This document shows positions 8,555-16,866 of a stretch of 52,229 nucleotides of DNA, in pieces. Where the stretch lies: assembly GCA_038363005.1 (NCBI GenBank), contig JBBQBI010000029.1, forward strand, positions 1 to 52,229, in the 5' to 3' direction. Source of the stretch: JAKOWB01 sp038363005. GTDB taxonomy: Bacteria; Pseudomonadota; Alphaproteobacteria; Kiloniellales; JACOMY01. Within the stretch, counting starts at the first letter, position 1. Every line of letters starts with the position of its first letter. Under the pieces are notes generated by a model, which ran no database searches, was not told the origin of the DNA, and was given only the letters and a program-made list of their open reading frames with translations. Position numbers and translations under genes: made by a program.

Positions 8555-9807
8555 GGTGCCAGTACTCGTTGCGCGATCCGGCGATCGCGTTCGAACCACC
8601 AGAACCAGCCCAGGTAGATCAGTGTCGGCAGCAGCGCGAAGGACAGCAGCGCGGCGGTGACCGCGCCGTCCAGCCCCTGCGCCGGCACCAGCCAGAGGAA
8701 CAGCGCCGCGCTGCTGCCAGCCAGCGCCAGCGACAGCAGCGAGCCAACCAGGAAGTAGCCACGGGCGAAGACCTGCGGTACCAGCAGCTGCTCCAGGGTC
8801 CGTGCCAGCAGGATCGGCAGCAGCAGACGGAACAGCCCGACCGTGGGTTCGAAGTCGGCGCCGGCGATCAGCGGTATCAGCCAGGGGGCCAGCAACCAGC
8901 CGATCGCGCCGGCCAACAGCGTCAGGAGCACCGTCAGTACCACCACGCGACGCTGCGCGGTCCAGGCGGCGCGCGGCGTGCGGCCACCCATGCGGGCGCG
9001 AAACACCGTAGCGACAGCCTGCGGCAGCGCGCCGCCGACATCGACCAGGCGCAGCGCCAGCTGATACCAGCCGACTGCCACCGGGCCGGCCACCGCATTC
9101 AGGGTCACCACGTCGATCGAGCCATGCAGCGAGTGGCCAAGCAGCGAGGCATGCACCTTGGCACCGTCGAGCGCCAGGCCACCGGCCGCCCGCCACGGGT
9201 TGGGCGACCCTTGGCCCGCCGCGGCGCGCAGCAGATGTCGCAGGCCCCAGCCGGCGGCCAGCAGCGCCGCCAGGCCTTGCGCCACCAGGGCACCAGGCAC
9301 GCCGCCATCCAGCGCCCACACCCCGACGGCGAGCCCGAGCAGCAGGGCCACGCCGCTGAGGACCACGGACTGGTTGCGCAGGTCGAGGCGCCCGAGCGCC
9401 AGCAGCAGCGCGCCCTGGTAGCGCCCCCACAGCAGCAGCGGCAGCAGCAGCCAGCCGCCCAGCAGCAGCTCCACCGGCAGGTCGCCGAACAGCCGGCGCC
9501 CGCCGAGCCACCAGCAGCCCAGAGCCACCAGCAGCGTGGCCAGCGAAAGCACCAGATAGAGCCGCAGCAGCGCGGCGAAGAGCGGGGCGAACCAGTTGGT
9601 GGTGGCGTCCCGCGCCGCCCGATGCACCAGCACCGAGTCAAGGCTGAGGCTGCCACCGGCGGCGAAGAGCCCGACCCAGGCCATCAGCGCGCCTAGCAGG
9701 CCGCGCCCCTCCGGTCCCAGCAACCGCGCGGTCAGCACCAGGACCAGCAGCCCGCTGCCGAGCTGGAAGAGCTGCACCCCGCCGGTCTTCAGGACGTCCT
9801 TCAGCAT
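8551..9807 (-). CDS. Wzx-like polysaccharide flippase (MVF/MOP superfamily)
   Basis: A 418-residue protein with about twelve hydrophobic helices evenly spaced. The N-terminus (LKTGGVQLFQLGSGLLVLVL, then ARLLGPEGRGLLGAL) is the typical opening of Wzx/RfbX polysaccharide exporters. Such proteins flip undecaprenyl-diphosphate-linked repeat units across the inner membrane, ahead of polymerisation and ligation; the protein at 1531-2970 is a candidate for the later step. A Wzx-type exporter together with no visible Wzm/Wzt ABC pair suggests a Wzy-dependent pathway. It overlaps the GT4 gene upstream by 7 bases and the GT2 gene downstream by 4. Confidence 0.75.
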   Translation of the reverse strand: MLKDVLKTGGVQLFQLGSGLLVLVLTARLLGPEGRGLLGALMAWVGLFAAGGSLSLDSVLVHRAARDATTNWFAPLFAALLRLYLVLSLATLLVALGCWWLGGRRLFGDLPVELLLGGWLLLPLLLWGRYQGALLLALGRLDLRNQSVVLSGVALLLGLAVGVWALDGGVPGALVAQGLAALLAAGWGLRHLLRAAAGQGSPNPWRAAGGLALDGAKVHASLLGHSLHGSIDVVTLNAVAGPVAVGWYQLALRLVDVGGALPQAVATVFRARMGGRTPRAAWTAQRRVVVLTVLLTLLAGAIGWLLAPWLIPLIAGADFEPTVGLFRLLLPILLARTLEQLLVPQVFARGYFLVGSLLSLALAGSSAALFLWLVPAQGLDGAVTAALLSFALLPTLIYLGWFWWFERDRRIAQRVLAP

Positions 9808-10997
9808 GGCGCCCGCTCGCCCGGCGACCGCGCCGCGAGCAACCGGTGAAACGTGTCCGCCATCAGGTCGGCCTGGCGCTCCAGGCTGAGCTGCGCCACC
9901 GCCCGCGCGGCGCCGGCCGTCGCCAGCGCCTGGCGGCGGGCGGGGTCATCCAGCAGCGCCGCCAGCGCGGTCGCCAAGGCCGCCACGTCGTCCGACGGCA
10001 CGGTCACGCCAGCGTCGCCGACGATCTCCGGCAGCGCGCCGCGACGGCTGACGATGACCGCCGTGCCGCAGGCCATGGCCTCGGCGGCGACCCGGCCGTA
10101 CTGCTCCTCCCAACGCGAGGGCACCACGACGATGTCGGCGGCGCGCAGGTAGTCCGGCACCTCGTGATGGCGCGCCTCGAAGCTGACGCAACGAGACTTG
10201 AAGGCGCCGCCGGCAAGCCGCGCCGCGATCGACTCGGCATAGCCGTCGCCCTGCGGCAGGAAGCGGTTGATCAGCAGCTGCCAGGGCCGCGCGGTCAGCG
10301 TGGCCAGCGCCTCCAGCAGCAGGTCGACGCCCTTCTGCCGCGCCAGGCGCCCGACATAGGCCACGGTCGGCTGGGTCAGGCCGAGGCGCTGGCGCTGCGC
10401 GGCCCGCCGGGCATCGTCGGGATGGAACAGCGCCGGCGCGAAGCCCAGCGGCACCACGCTGGTACGCCCGGCGAAACCGAGGGCCGCCCAGGTCCGCTCG
10501 ATCTGCGCCGAGTGGCAAAACAGCCAGTCAACCCGGCGCCGCGTTGCCAGCGTCGACAGGCGGGTGCGCAGATGGCGCGCGGCGGGGCGGGCCCGGCCGC
10601 GCAGCAGCGCCGGCCAGAAGGGTTCGAACTCGCTTTCCAGCGACAGCGCGGTCAGGGCGCCGCCGGTGGCTCGCCGCCAGGCGCCCAGGCGGAAGGCCAG
10701 CGGCGTATCGGGCTCGTTGTTCAGGTGCAGCAGGCGCGGGCGCCGCTGCCGCAGCAGCGTGGCCAGCCCCTCGATCCGTGGATAGCGCAGGTTGCCGCCG
10801 GCAAAGCGCAGCAGGTGCAGCGGCGGATCGTCCACCGCCGCCGGTTCGGCCGGGCGCTTGCCGGGCAGGTGCCACAGGCTCTCCGCCGTCGCCACCTCGA
10901 CCCGCAGGCCGCGCGCCGCCAGCGCGACGTAGAGGCGCCGGTTCACCGCCAGCGCCGCGGCATGGTCGATCGCCAGGATATCGGGTCGGGGTTCCAT
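9801..10997 (-). CDS. GT4 family glycosyltransferase
   Basis: A 398-residue retaining GT-B enzyme. The donor domain carries VAYVGRLARQKGVDLLLEAL, VVVPSRWEEQYG and the E-x7-E motif ending AAEAMACGTAVIV at about residue 297 onward, then GALPEIVGDAGV. The N-terminus (PDILAIDHAAALAVNRRLYV) is an acceptor domain of no recognisable subfamily. It acts in the cytoplasm on a lipid-linked intermediate. It starts 12 bases after the stop of the upstream GT4 gene at 11010 and is probably cotranscribed with it. The donor sugar cannot be read from sequence. Confidence 0.83.
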   Translation of the reverse strand: MEPRPDILAIDHAAALAVNRRLYVALAARGLRVEVATAESLWHLPGKRPAEPAAVDDPPLHLLRFAGGNLRYPRIEGLATLLRQRRPRLLHLNNEPDTPLAFRLGAWRRATGGALTALSLESEFEPFWPALLRGRARPAARHLRTRLSTLATRRRVDWLFCHSAQIERTWAALGFAGRTSVVPLGFAPALFHPDDARRAAQRQRLGLTQPTVAYVGRLARQKGVDLLLEALATLTARPWQLLINRFLPQGDGYAESIAARLAGGAFKSRCVSFEARHHEVPDYLRAADIVVVPSRWEEQYGRVAAEAMACGTAVIVSRRGALPEIVGDAGVTVPSDDVAALATALAALLDDPARRQALATAGAARAVAQLSLERQADLMADTFHRLLAARSPGERAPC

Positions 10998-11009
10998 GGG
11001 CGTCGGGCG

Positions 11010-12251
11010 CTAGGCTTGCACCGTCGCCGCCCGGCTTGCCAGCACTTGATCCAGCGCGGCGTGGAATCTGCCGGACAGCAGCGCGTGGGCATAGTGGCGG
11101 GCGACGAAGGAGCGTGCGCGCAAGCCAGCGTCGCGCAGCTCGGCAGGCTGATCCAGCAGCGCCCGCAGGCGCCCGGCCATGGCCCGGGGATCGGCGTCGA
11201 CCAGCCAACCGGTCTCGCCTTCGATGACGAACTCCTCCGGCCCACCGCAGCGGGTCGAGAGCACCGGTCGGCCACGCGCCATGGCCTCCAGCCCGACGAT
11301 GCCCAGGCCTTCCTGCTGCGAGGCGATGACGAAGAGATCGAGCGAGGCATAGAGCGTCAGCAGCTGTTCGCGCGACACCGAATCGTGCAGCTCGACGGCG
11401 CCCGCCAGCCCCAGCTCGGCGATTTGCTGTTGCAGGGCCGGCGTGGGGTCACCGCCGGCCAGCACCAGGCGGATCGCCGGCCGGTCCTGCCGCAGCAGCG
11501 CGAAGGCCCGCAGCAGCAGCGGCAGGTTTTTGCGCGGATCGTTGTAGCGGCCAAAGAAGCCGATGCGCCGCAGGCCATCGGCCGGCTCCGGCCAGGGCGC
11601 CGCCGTGATTTCCCTGAGGTCGAGCGGCCAGGGCACGCAGGCGACCAGTCGCGTTGCCGGCTGCACCGCGCGCAGGGCGTCGTCGCCATAGTGGCTGATC
11701 GTCATGATCGGCAGAGTGCGCAGCAGGCGGCGCTCGCTGCGACGACAGAGCGGCGCGTCGACCAACCGGTCGAGCAGGCGGCGTGGCCAGGCAAACTCCT
11801 GCCGCCGCACCGCGCGGTCGGCATCGTAGGGCGTGGCGACCCAGGCCAGGGCCTTGCCCTGGAAGCCCACCAGGACGCCGGCCGGCAACACAGAGCCGCA
11901 GATCGCCAGCACCAGGTCGTAGTCCGCCAGCACCTGGCGCCAGAGCCGCGTCGGACGATAGCGCAGTGTCTCCAGCTCCGGCAGGCGGACGCCGACGCGA
12001 TAGAGCGTGGCACCATTGGGCAGCCGCTCGCGAGTCAAGCGCGGCCGGCGAAACGGCAGCGCGAAGAGCGGCACGGACTGCTTCGGTGTCTGGCGATAGG
12101 GTTCGTACCAGGCCAGGTCGGCGCGCCAGCCACGCTCGGCCAGCAGGTTTTCCGCCGCCTGGACCAAGGCAGCCACGCCCCCGCTGGCGCACAGAGTCAC
12201 CAGCAGCACACGCGGCGCAGCCTCCCCCGTGATGCCGGGTTGCACGTCCAT
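11010..12251 (-). CDS. GT4 family glycosyltransferase
   Basis: A 413-residue GT-B enzyme and the first gene of the nine-gene minus-strand glycan block. The donor domain has RIGFFGRYNDPRKNLPLLL, DLFVIASQQEGLGI and the E-x7-E motif EGLGIVGLE at about residues 314-322, followed by ARGRPVLSTRCGGPEEFV. The N-terminal domain begins APRVLLVTLCASGGVAALV, a common GT4 opening with a glycine-rich loop. A 194-base gap separates it from the divergent GT4 gene at 12446, so the promoter for the minus-strand block should lie there, though I could not pick a convincing -10/-35 pair for this direction. Confidence 0.82.
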   Translation of the reverse strand: MDVQPGITGEAAPRVLLVTLCASGGVAALVQAAENLLAERGWRADLAWYEPYRQTPKQSVPLFALPFRRPRLTRERLPNGATLYRVGVRLPELETLRYRPTRLWRQVLADYDLVLAICGSVLPAGVLVGFQGKALAWVATPYDADRAVRRQEFAWPRRLLDRLVDAPLCRRSERRLLRTLPIMTISHYGDDALRAVQPATRLVACVPWPLDLREITAAPWPEPADGLRRIGFFGRYNDPRKNLPLLLRAFALLRQDRPAIRLVLAGGDPTPALQQQIAELGLAGAVELHDSVSREQLLTLYASLDLFVIASQQEGLGIVGLEAMARGRPVLSTRCGGPEEFVIEGETGWLVDADPRAMAGRLRALLDQPAELRDAGLRARSFVARHYAHALLSGRFHAALDQVLASRAATVQA

Positions 12252-12430
12252 TCGCCCCCGAAGCCCCTGGCAGCTGTCGCGGTCCCGCCGAGGACCGCGC
12301 GTTGCAACCTAGCACAGCGAACCCGCCGCGCCGCGAGGGTCGCGAAGCCGGCGCCCAACCGTGGCCGCAAGACGCGCTGGCGCTCCCAATATCGGGTTAT
12401 TCATGGCGTCGAGGCGCGCGGGCTGCATGC

Positions 12431-12445
12431 TAGGCTCGCGCCGCC
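12431..12445 (+). promoter_or_regulatory. Putative -10 element of a leaderless promoter
   Basis: TAGGCT at 12431-12436 matches the three best-conserved positions of a -10 box (TA...T) and ends nine bases before the ATG at 12446. There is no Shine-Dalgarno sequence in those nine bases (only G/C without purine run), so transcription starting 6-7 bases after the box would give an almost leaderless mRNA. The same arrangement, with nearly the same bases, is found in front of gloB (34958-34972). No good -35 is visible 16-18 bases upstream. Confidence 0.35.
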
Positions 12446-13576
12446 ATGCGCATCACCATCGTCCAGGGACCCTACCTTCCAGTGCCGCCGCTGCTCGGCG
12501 GCGCCGTGGAGCGTTCCATGGACTCGCTCGGCCGCCATTGGGCCGCTGCCGGGTGTCAGGTAACTCACCTGTCACGCCGCTTTCCCGGCTTGGCAGATGA
12601 AGAGCAGATCCAGGGCGTGCTGCACCGCCGAATCGCCAGCCGCGATGCGCCCGCCGGGCGCCTGGCCTTCCGCTGGCACGAGTGGCGCTACTGCCGGCGG
12701 GTCAAGGCGGCCCTGCCGCCCGCCGACATCGTCGTCACCAACAGCCTGATCATGCCGCTGCTGCTGCGCGAACCACGCTTCGGCCACCTGGTCGTGCGCA
12801 TGGAGCGGCCGCCGAAGGGGCAGCTTCGATTCTATCGTCACGCTGCGCTGATCCAGACAGTGAGCAGCGACATGCGCGCGCGCATCATCGCGGCCGCCCC
12901 GGCGCTGGCCGACCGTGTCTCCCTGGTCGGCAGCCCGCTGGATGGCGCGTTGTCCCCGGCGCCGCCGCCGGCAAACGCCGCGCCACGCGAGCGGCTGGTC
13001 ACTTTCGTGGGCCGACTGCATCCCGAAAAGGGTCTGGACCGCCTGATCGCCGCCTTCCGCCAGGCCAGTGCCGACACCGGCCAGGACTGGCGCCTAGTCA
13101 TCGTCGGACCGCACGAGGTGCGGGCCGGCGGCGGCGGCGAGGATTGGCTGCGCCAGCTGCAGGCGCTGGCCGAGGGCGCGGGCGAGAGCATCCAGTTTCC
13201 GGGCCCGCTCTTTGAGCCCGCGCAGCTGGCGAAGCTGCTGCGGCGCACCGCGATCTTCGCCTATCCCAGCCTGGCCGAGCGGGGCGAGGCCCTGCCGCTG
13301 GCGCCGCTGGAAGCCATGGGCCAAGGAGCGGTGCCGCTTGTCTCTGCCCTGCCCTGCTTCCGAGACTATGTCGAACCGGGAGTGAATGGCCTGGTGGCGG
13401 AGCTGCGCGGGCCGGCGGGTCAACAGGCGCTTGCCGCCGCCTTGCTCCGCCTTATGCGGGACGAGGAGCTGCGGGCGACGATGAGCCACCGCGCCCGCAC
13501 CGCCGCGATGCCCTACGCAGCGGCGGCGGTCGCCGAGCGGCACCTGGTCGATTTCCGCAGGCTCCTGGCACCATGA
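12446..13576 (+). CDS. GT4 family glycosyltransferase
   Basis: A 376-residue GT-B glycosyltransferase. It opens with MRITIVQGPYLPVPPLLGG, a GT4-type start with a glycine-containing acceptor loop. The donor domain shows LVTFVGRLHPEKGLDRLI near residue 190 and an E-x7-E motif in EALPLAPLE, preceded by IFAYPSLAERG. It is the first gene of the plus-strand block and overlaps the next glycosyltransferase by 4 bases (ATGA), so the two are probably coupled. The upstream gap of 194 bases separates it from the divergent block. Confidence 0.8.
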   Translation: MRITIVQGPYLPVPPLLGGAVERSMDSLGRHWAAAGCQVTHLSRRFPGLADEEQIQGVLHRRIASRDAPAGRLAFRWHEWRYCRRVKAALPPADIVVTNSLIMPLLLREPRFGHLVVRMERPPKGQLRFYRHAALIQTVSSDMRARIIAAAPALADRVSLVGSPLDGALSPAPPPANAAPRERLVTFVGRLHPEKGLDRLIAAFRQASADTGQDWRLVIVGPHEVRAGGGGEDWLRQLQALAEGAGESIQFPGPLFEPAQLAKLLRRTAIFAYPSLAERGEALPLAPLEAMGQGAVPLVSALPCFRDYVEPGVNGLVAELRGPAGQQALAAALLRLMRDEELRATMSHRARTAAMPYAAAAVAERHLVDFRRLLAP

Positions 13577-14742
13577 GGATTCTGCACGTCATCGCCAACA
13601 TGGGTCGCAGCTCCGGTGGCCCGACGACGGCGCTGAGTGGTTTGGCCTCGGCGCAGGCGGCGCAAGGCGACAGCGTGCGCGTGCTGTCGGTCAACCTGGA
13701 CGGCCCGCCCTGGCAAGCGGTCCAGGCACCTGGAGGCTACGTCCACGAACAGCGCGACGGCGTCACCTGGGACTACTACCCGGGCGCCTGGCCACGCCGC
13801 TGGCTGCGCTCGCCGGCGCTGACCGCCGACCTGCCGCGCGCCGTCGCCGCGGCCGACGCAGTGCACATCCATGGCCTCTACCTGCAGCCGCTGATCGCCG
13901 CCGGCCGGGCCTGCCGCCGGTTGGGCAAACCCTATGTGCTGCGGCCGCTCGGCATCCTCGACCCGGTGATCCAGGGGCGGCGTCGCTGGCGCAAGCGGCT
14001 GGCCGGCTGGCTGGGCAGCGACGCGCTGCTGCGCGGCGCGGCGCTGATCCACGTCACCAGCGAGGCCGAGGCGACGATCGCGCAGCCCTGGACCGGGGCC
14101 ACGCCGGTCGCCGTGGTGCCGCACGGTGTCACCGCGCCACCGCTGCCCGGCGCCGGGGCGCTGGCGGCGGCGCGCAGCCGCTGGCTGGGGGCCGAGGCTG
14201 GCCCCGTGCTGCTGTTCCTCGGCCGCCTGACGGCGAAGAAAGGGCTGCGCGACCTGGTCGCCGCGCTGCCGCCGCTGATCGCCCGCTGGCCGACGTTGCG
14301 CCTGCTGGTCGCCGGCAAGGACGCCGGCGAGGCGGCACCAACCCGCGCCCTGGCGGAGCGGCTGGGCATCGACCGCCACCTGGTTTTCACCGGCCACCTC
14401 GACAGCGCGGACAAGGGCGCGGCGCTGGCCCTGGCAACAGTTTTCGTCCTGCCCTCGCAAAGTGAGAACTTCGGCCTCGCCGTGGTCGAGGCGCTGGCCG
14501 CCGGCGTGCCGGTGGTGATTTCGCCAGGGGTCGCGCTGGCGGGCGAACTGGCGGCGGCGGGGGCCGCCGTGGTCGCGCCGCCGCACGACCTGGTGCCTGC
14601 CCTGGCCGGCCTGCTGGAGAGTGCCGAACGCCGTGCCGCCCTGGCGGTCGCCGGACGCACGGCGGCCAGCGGCTTCGCCTGGCCACGCGCCGCCACGGCG
14701 CTGGCCGCGCACTACGTGCGCCTGGCAGGGAGCGGGACCTGA
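13573..14742 (+). CDS. GT4 family glycosyltransferase
   Basis: A 389-residue GT-B enzyme. The N-terminus ILHVIANMGRSSGGPTTAL carries the glycine-rich acceptor loop and AVHIHGLYLQPL the histidine segment usual in GT4 proteins. The donor domain has LLFLGRLTAKKGLRDLV and the E-x7-E motif ENFGLAVVE followed by LAAGVPVVISPGVALAGEL. The order resembles GT4 enzymes of O-antigen and exopolysaccharide clusters that transfer mannose, glucose or fucose, but the donor is not predictable. It overlaps the preceding gene by 4 bases, and the next gene starts 3 bases after its stop. Confidence 0.83.
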   Translation: MRILHVIANMGRSSGGPTTALSGLASAQAAQGDSVRVLSVNLDGPPWQAVQAPGGYVHEQRDGVTWDYYPGAWPRRWLRSPALTADLPRAVAAADAVHIHGLYLQPLIAAGRACRRLGKPYVLRPLGILDPVIQGRRRWRKRLAGWLGSDALLRGAALIHVTSEAEATIAQPWTGATPVAVVPHGVTAPPLPGAGALAAARSRWLGAEAGPVLLFLGRLTAKKGLRDLVAALPPLIARWPTLRLLVAGKDAGEAAPTRALAERLGIDRHLVFTGHLDSADKGAALALATVFVLPSQSENFGLAVVEALAAGVPVVISPGVALAGELAAAGAAVVAPPHDLVPALAGLLESAERRAALAVAGRTAASGFAWPRAATALAAHYVRLAGSGT

Positions 14743-14745
14743 GCC

Positions 14746-15855
14746 ATGCGGATCGCCCTGGTCGCCGCTAACCTGGAGCCGGGCCGCGACGGCATCGGCG
14801 ACCACTGCCGGGCCATGGCCGCGGCCCTGGCCGCCGCCGGCGCCGAACCCCGTCTGCTGGCATTGGCCGATCGCGGCGTGGCCGAGCCTACCTCAGGCGA
14901 AGCAACGCTGCGCCTGCCGCGCTCCCTGACGTGGCCTGCGCGGCTGACCGCGGCGAAGGCCTTCCTGGATGGTGCCGAGGGCGTGTCGCTGCAGCTGGCG
15001 CCCTATCTCTACGACCCGCGCGGCTTGCTGCAACGCGTCGCCGCGCCGCTGGCCGCGCTGCTGGCCGGCAGCCGGCTGCAGGTGACGCTGCACGAGACCT
15101 GGGTTGGCTGGTACGCCACGCATGGCTGGAAAGATCGCCTGGTTGGACCCTGGCAGCGTCGCGGGCTGTTGGCGCTGCTGCGCCGGCTGGCGCCCGTCGC
15201 GCTCGACACCAGCTTGCCGATTTACATCGAGCAGCTCGCCGCCGCCGGCCTGCCGGCGCGCCTATCGCCGATGTGCGGCAGCCTGCCGGTGGGGCCGGCG
15301 CCGCCGGGCGATTGGCTGCGCGAGCGTCTGCGGGCCGCGGTGCCGGCGGCGGCTAACCCGCTGCTGGTCGGCGTCTTCGGCCAGCACTGGCCCGGCTGGG
15401 CGCCGGACGCAGCGCTGGATCGGCTGCGCGCCGCTGCCCAGGCCGAGGGCCGGCCCCTGCTGCTGCTGCTGATCGGCCGGCACGGCGCGTCCGCCAACCA
15501 GCTGGCCGCGCTCCGGCAGCGCCATCCCGGCCTGCTGCTGGTGGAAACTGGCGAGCAGCCGCCTGCGCGCCTGGCCGAAGCGCTAAACGCCGTCGCCGGC
15601 GCGTTGGCGGTGACGCCCTACGATCTGGCGGGCAAGAGCAGCAGCCTTGCCGCCTGCCTGGAGTTCGGCCTGCCGGTGCTGACGACCTGGGGGGCGGCGC
15701 CCGGCCCGGCGCCGGTGGCGGCCGCGTTGCAGCCGCTGGTGCTGCCACCGGACAGCGATCCAGCGGTGTTGCTGCGGCGGCTGCCCGGCAGTGGCCCCTT
15801 CCGCCCGCAGGCGGCGGTGCGCGCGCAGCGCCTGCTCGCCGACTTGCGCGGCTGA
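14746..15855 (+). CDS. Putative GT-B type glycosyltransferase, divergent
   Basis: A 369-residue protein whose start MRIALVAANLEPGRDGIGDH resembles the acceptor loop of GT-B enzymes, and whose C-terminal half (LLVGVFGQHWPGWAPDAAL; LLLLIGRHGA; AGKSSSLAACLEFGLPVLTT) follows the donor-domain layout. The canonical E-x7-E motif is not conserved; the equivalent place has GKSSSLAACLE, as in some distant GT4-like proteins. No membrane segment or signal peptide is seen. Position between a GT4 gene (3-base gap) and a GalE-like epimerase supports a role in glycan assembly. Family assignment is weaker than for its neighbours. Confidence 0.6.
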   Translation: MRIALVAANLEPGRDGIGDHCRAMAAALAAAGAEPRLLALADRGVAEPTSGEATLRLPRSLTWPARLTAAKAFLDGAEGVSLQLAPYLYDPRGLLQRVAAPLAALLAGSRLQVTLHETWVGWYATHGWKDRLVGPWQRRGLLALLRRLAPVALDTSLPIYIEQLAAAGLPARLSPMCGSLPVGPAPPGDWLRERLRAAVPAAANPLLVGVFGQHWPGWAPDAALDRLRAAAQAEGRPLLLLLIGRHGASANQLAALRQRHPGLLLVETGEQPPARLAEALNAVAGALAVTPYDLAGKSSSLAACLEFGLPVLTTWGAAPGPAPVAAALQPLVLPPDSDPAVLLRRLPGSGPFRPQAAVRAQRLLADLRG

Positions 15856-15891
15856 GACGGTGAACGGCAGAGTGTCGCGGGGGTCAGGAGC

Positions 15892-16866
15892 ATGACGACA
15901 AGCGTTCTCGTCACCGGCGGCGCCGGTTACGTCGGCAGCCACTGCTGCAAGGCGCTGGCAGCCGCCGGCTTCCTGCCGGTGAGCTATGACAATCTCTCCA
16001 CCGGCCATCGCTGGGCGCTGCGCTGGGGGCCGCTGGTCGAAGGCGACATCCGCGACGGTGACCGACTGGCCGCCGCGCTGGCCGAGCATCGGCCGGTCGC
16101 GGTGCTGCACTTCGCCGCCCAGGCCTACGTGCAGCAGTCGGTGGTCGACCCGCTGGGCACCTACGAGGCCAATGTCCAGGGCTCGCTGACCTTGCTGCGG
16201 GCGGTGATGGCGGCCGGCGCGCCGCCGCTGGTCTTCTCCTCCACCTGTTCGCTCTATGGCGCCACTGACGCCGCCCTGCTGGACGAGAGCCAACCGGTGC
16301 GGCCGATCAATCCCTATGGCGCCAGCAAGGCCATGGTCGAGCGGCTGCTGGCCGACTTGGCGCCGCTGGGTCACCGCCATGTCGCGCTGCGCTACTTCAA
16401 CGCCGCCGGCGCCGATCCCGCCGGCGAAATCGGCGAGTGGCACGAGCCCGAACCGCACCTGATTCCAAACGTGCTGAAGGCCGCGCTGGGCCGCGCACCG
16501 GCCGTCACCATCCACGGCGACGACTACCCGACGCCGGACGGCACCTGCATCCGCGACTACGTGCACGTCGCCGACCTGGCGGCGGCGCACCTGCTGGCGC
16601 TGCGCCACCTGCTGGACGGCGGCGCTTCGCTGACCCTGAACCTGGGCAGCGGCCAGGGTGCCTCGGTGGCCGAGGTGATCGGCGCGGCCGAAGCGGTCAC
16701 CGGCCGCCCCGTGCCGCTGCGGCGCGGGCCGCGCCGGCCGGGCGATCCACCCCGCCTGGTAGCAAGCGCGGCGGCGGCCGGGCGCCTGCTCGGCTGGCGG
16801 GCCTTGCGCTCCGACCTGCCGACCATCCTGGCCGACGCCTGGGCCTGGGAGCGCGCTAGGTCCTGA
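15892..16866 (+). CDS. galE: UDP-glucose 4-epimerase-like protein
   Basis: A 324-residue extended SDR with the NAD motif TGGAGYVGS at residues 8-16, SYDNLSTGH following beta-2, VLHFAAQAYV, the catalytic Ser in FSSTCSLYG, the YGASK Tyr/Lys pair, RYFNAAGAD and RDYVHVADLA. These match GalE enzymes, which interconvert UDP-glucose and UDP-galactose (or N-acetyl or uronate forms) in the cytoplasm. Length is normal. It probably feeds a galacto-sugar to the surrounding transferases. Its 3' end overlaps the 3' end of the convergent amidotransferase gene by 11 bases, so there is no terminator space between the two transcripts. Confidence 0.85.
   Translation: MTTSVLVTGGAGYVGSHCCKALAAAGFLPVSYDNLSTGHRWALRWGPLVEGDIRDGDRLAAALAEHRPVAVLHFAAQAYVQQSVVDPLGTYEANVQGSLTLLRAVMAAGAPPLVFSSTCSLYGATDAALLDESQPVRPINPYGASKAMVERLLADLAPLGHRHVALRYFNAAGADPAGEIGEWHEPEPHLIPNVLKAALGRAPAVTIHGDDYPTPDGTCIRDYVHVADLAAAHLLALRHLLDGGASLTLNLGSGQGASVAEVIGAAEAVTGRPVPLRRGPRRPGDPPRLVASAAAAGRLLGWRALRSDLPTILADAWAWERARS

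Noticed and set aside
11010..11020. A CTAG sequence before the GT4 gene at 9801-10997 that resembles the TAGnnT -10 boxes.
   Set aside because: The TAG is the stop codon of the preceding GT4 gene, and the rest of the box does not match.
9846..12563. A 905-codon open frame on the plus strand.
   Set aside because: It lies antisense to two clear GT4 genes and the flippase end, has no family motifs and a Gln/Arg/His-rich composition typical of antisense frames in G+C-rich DNA.
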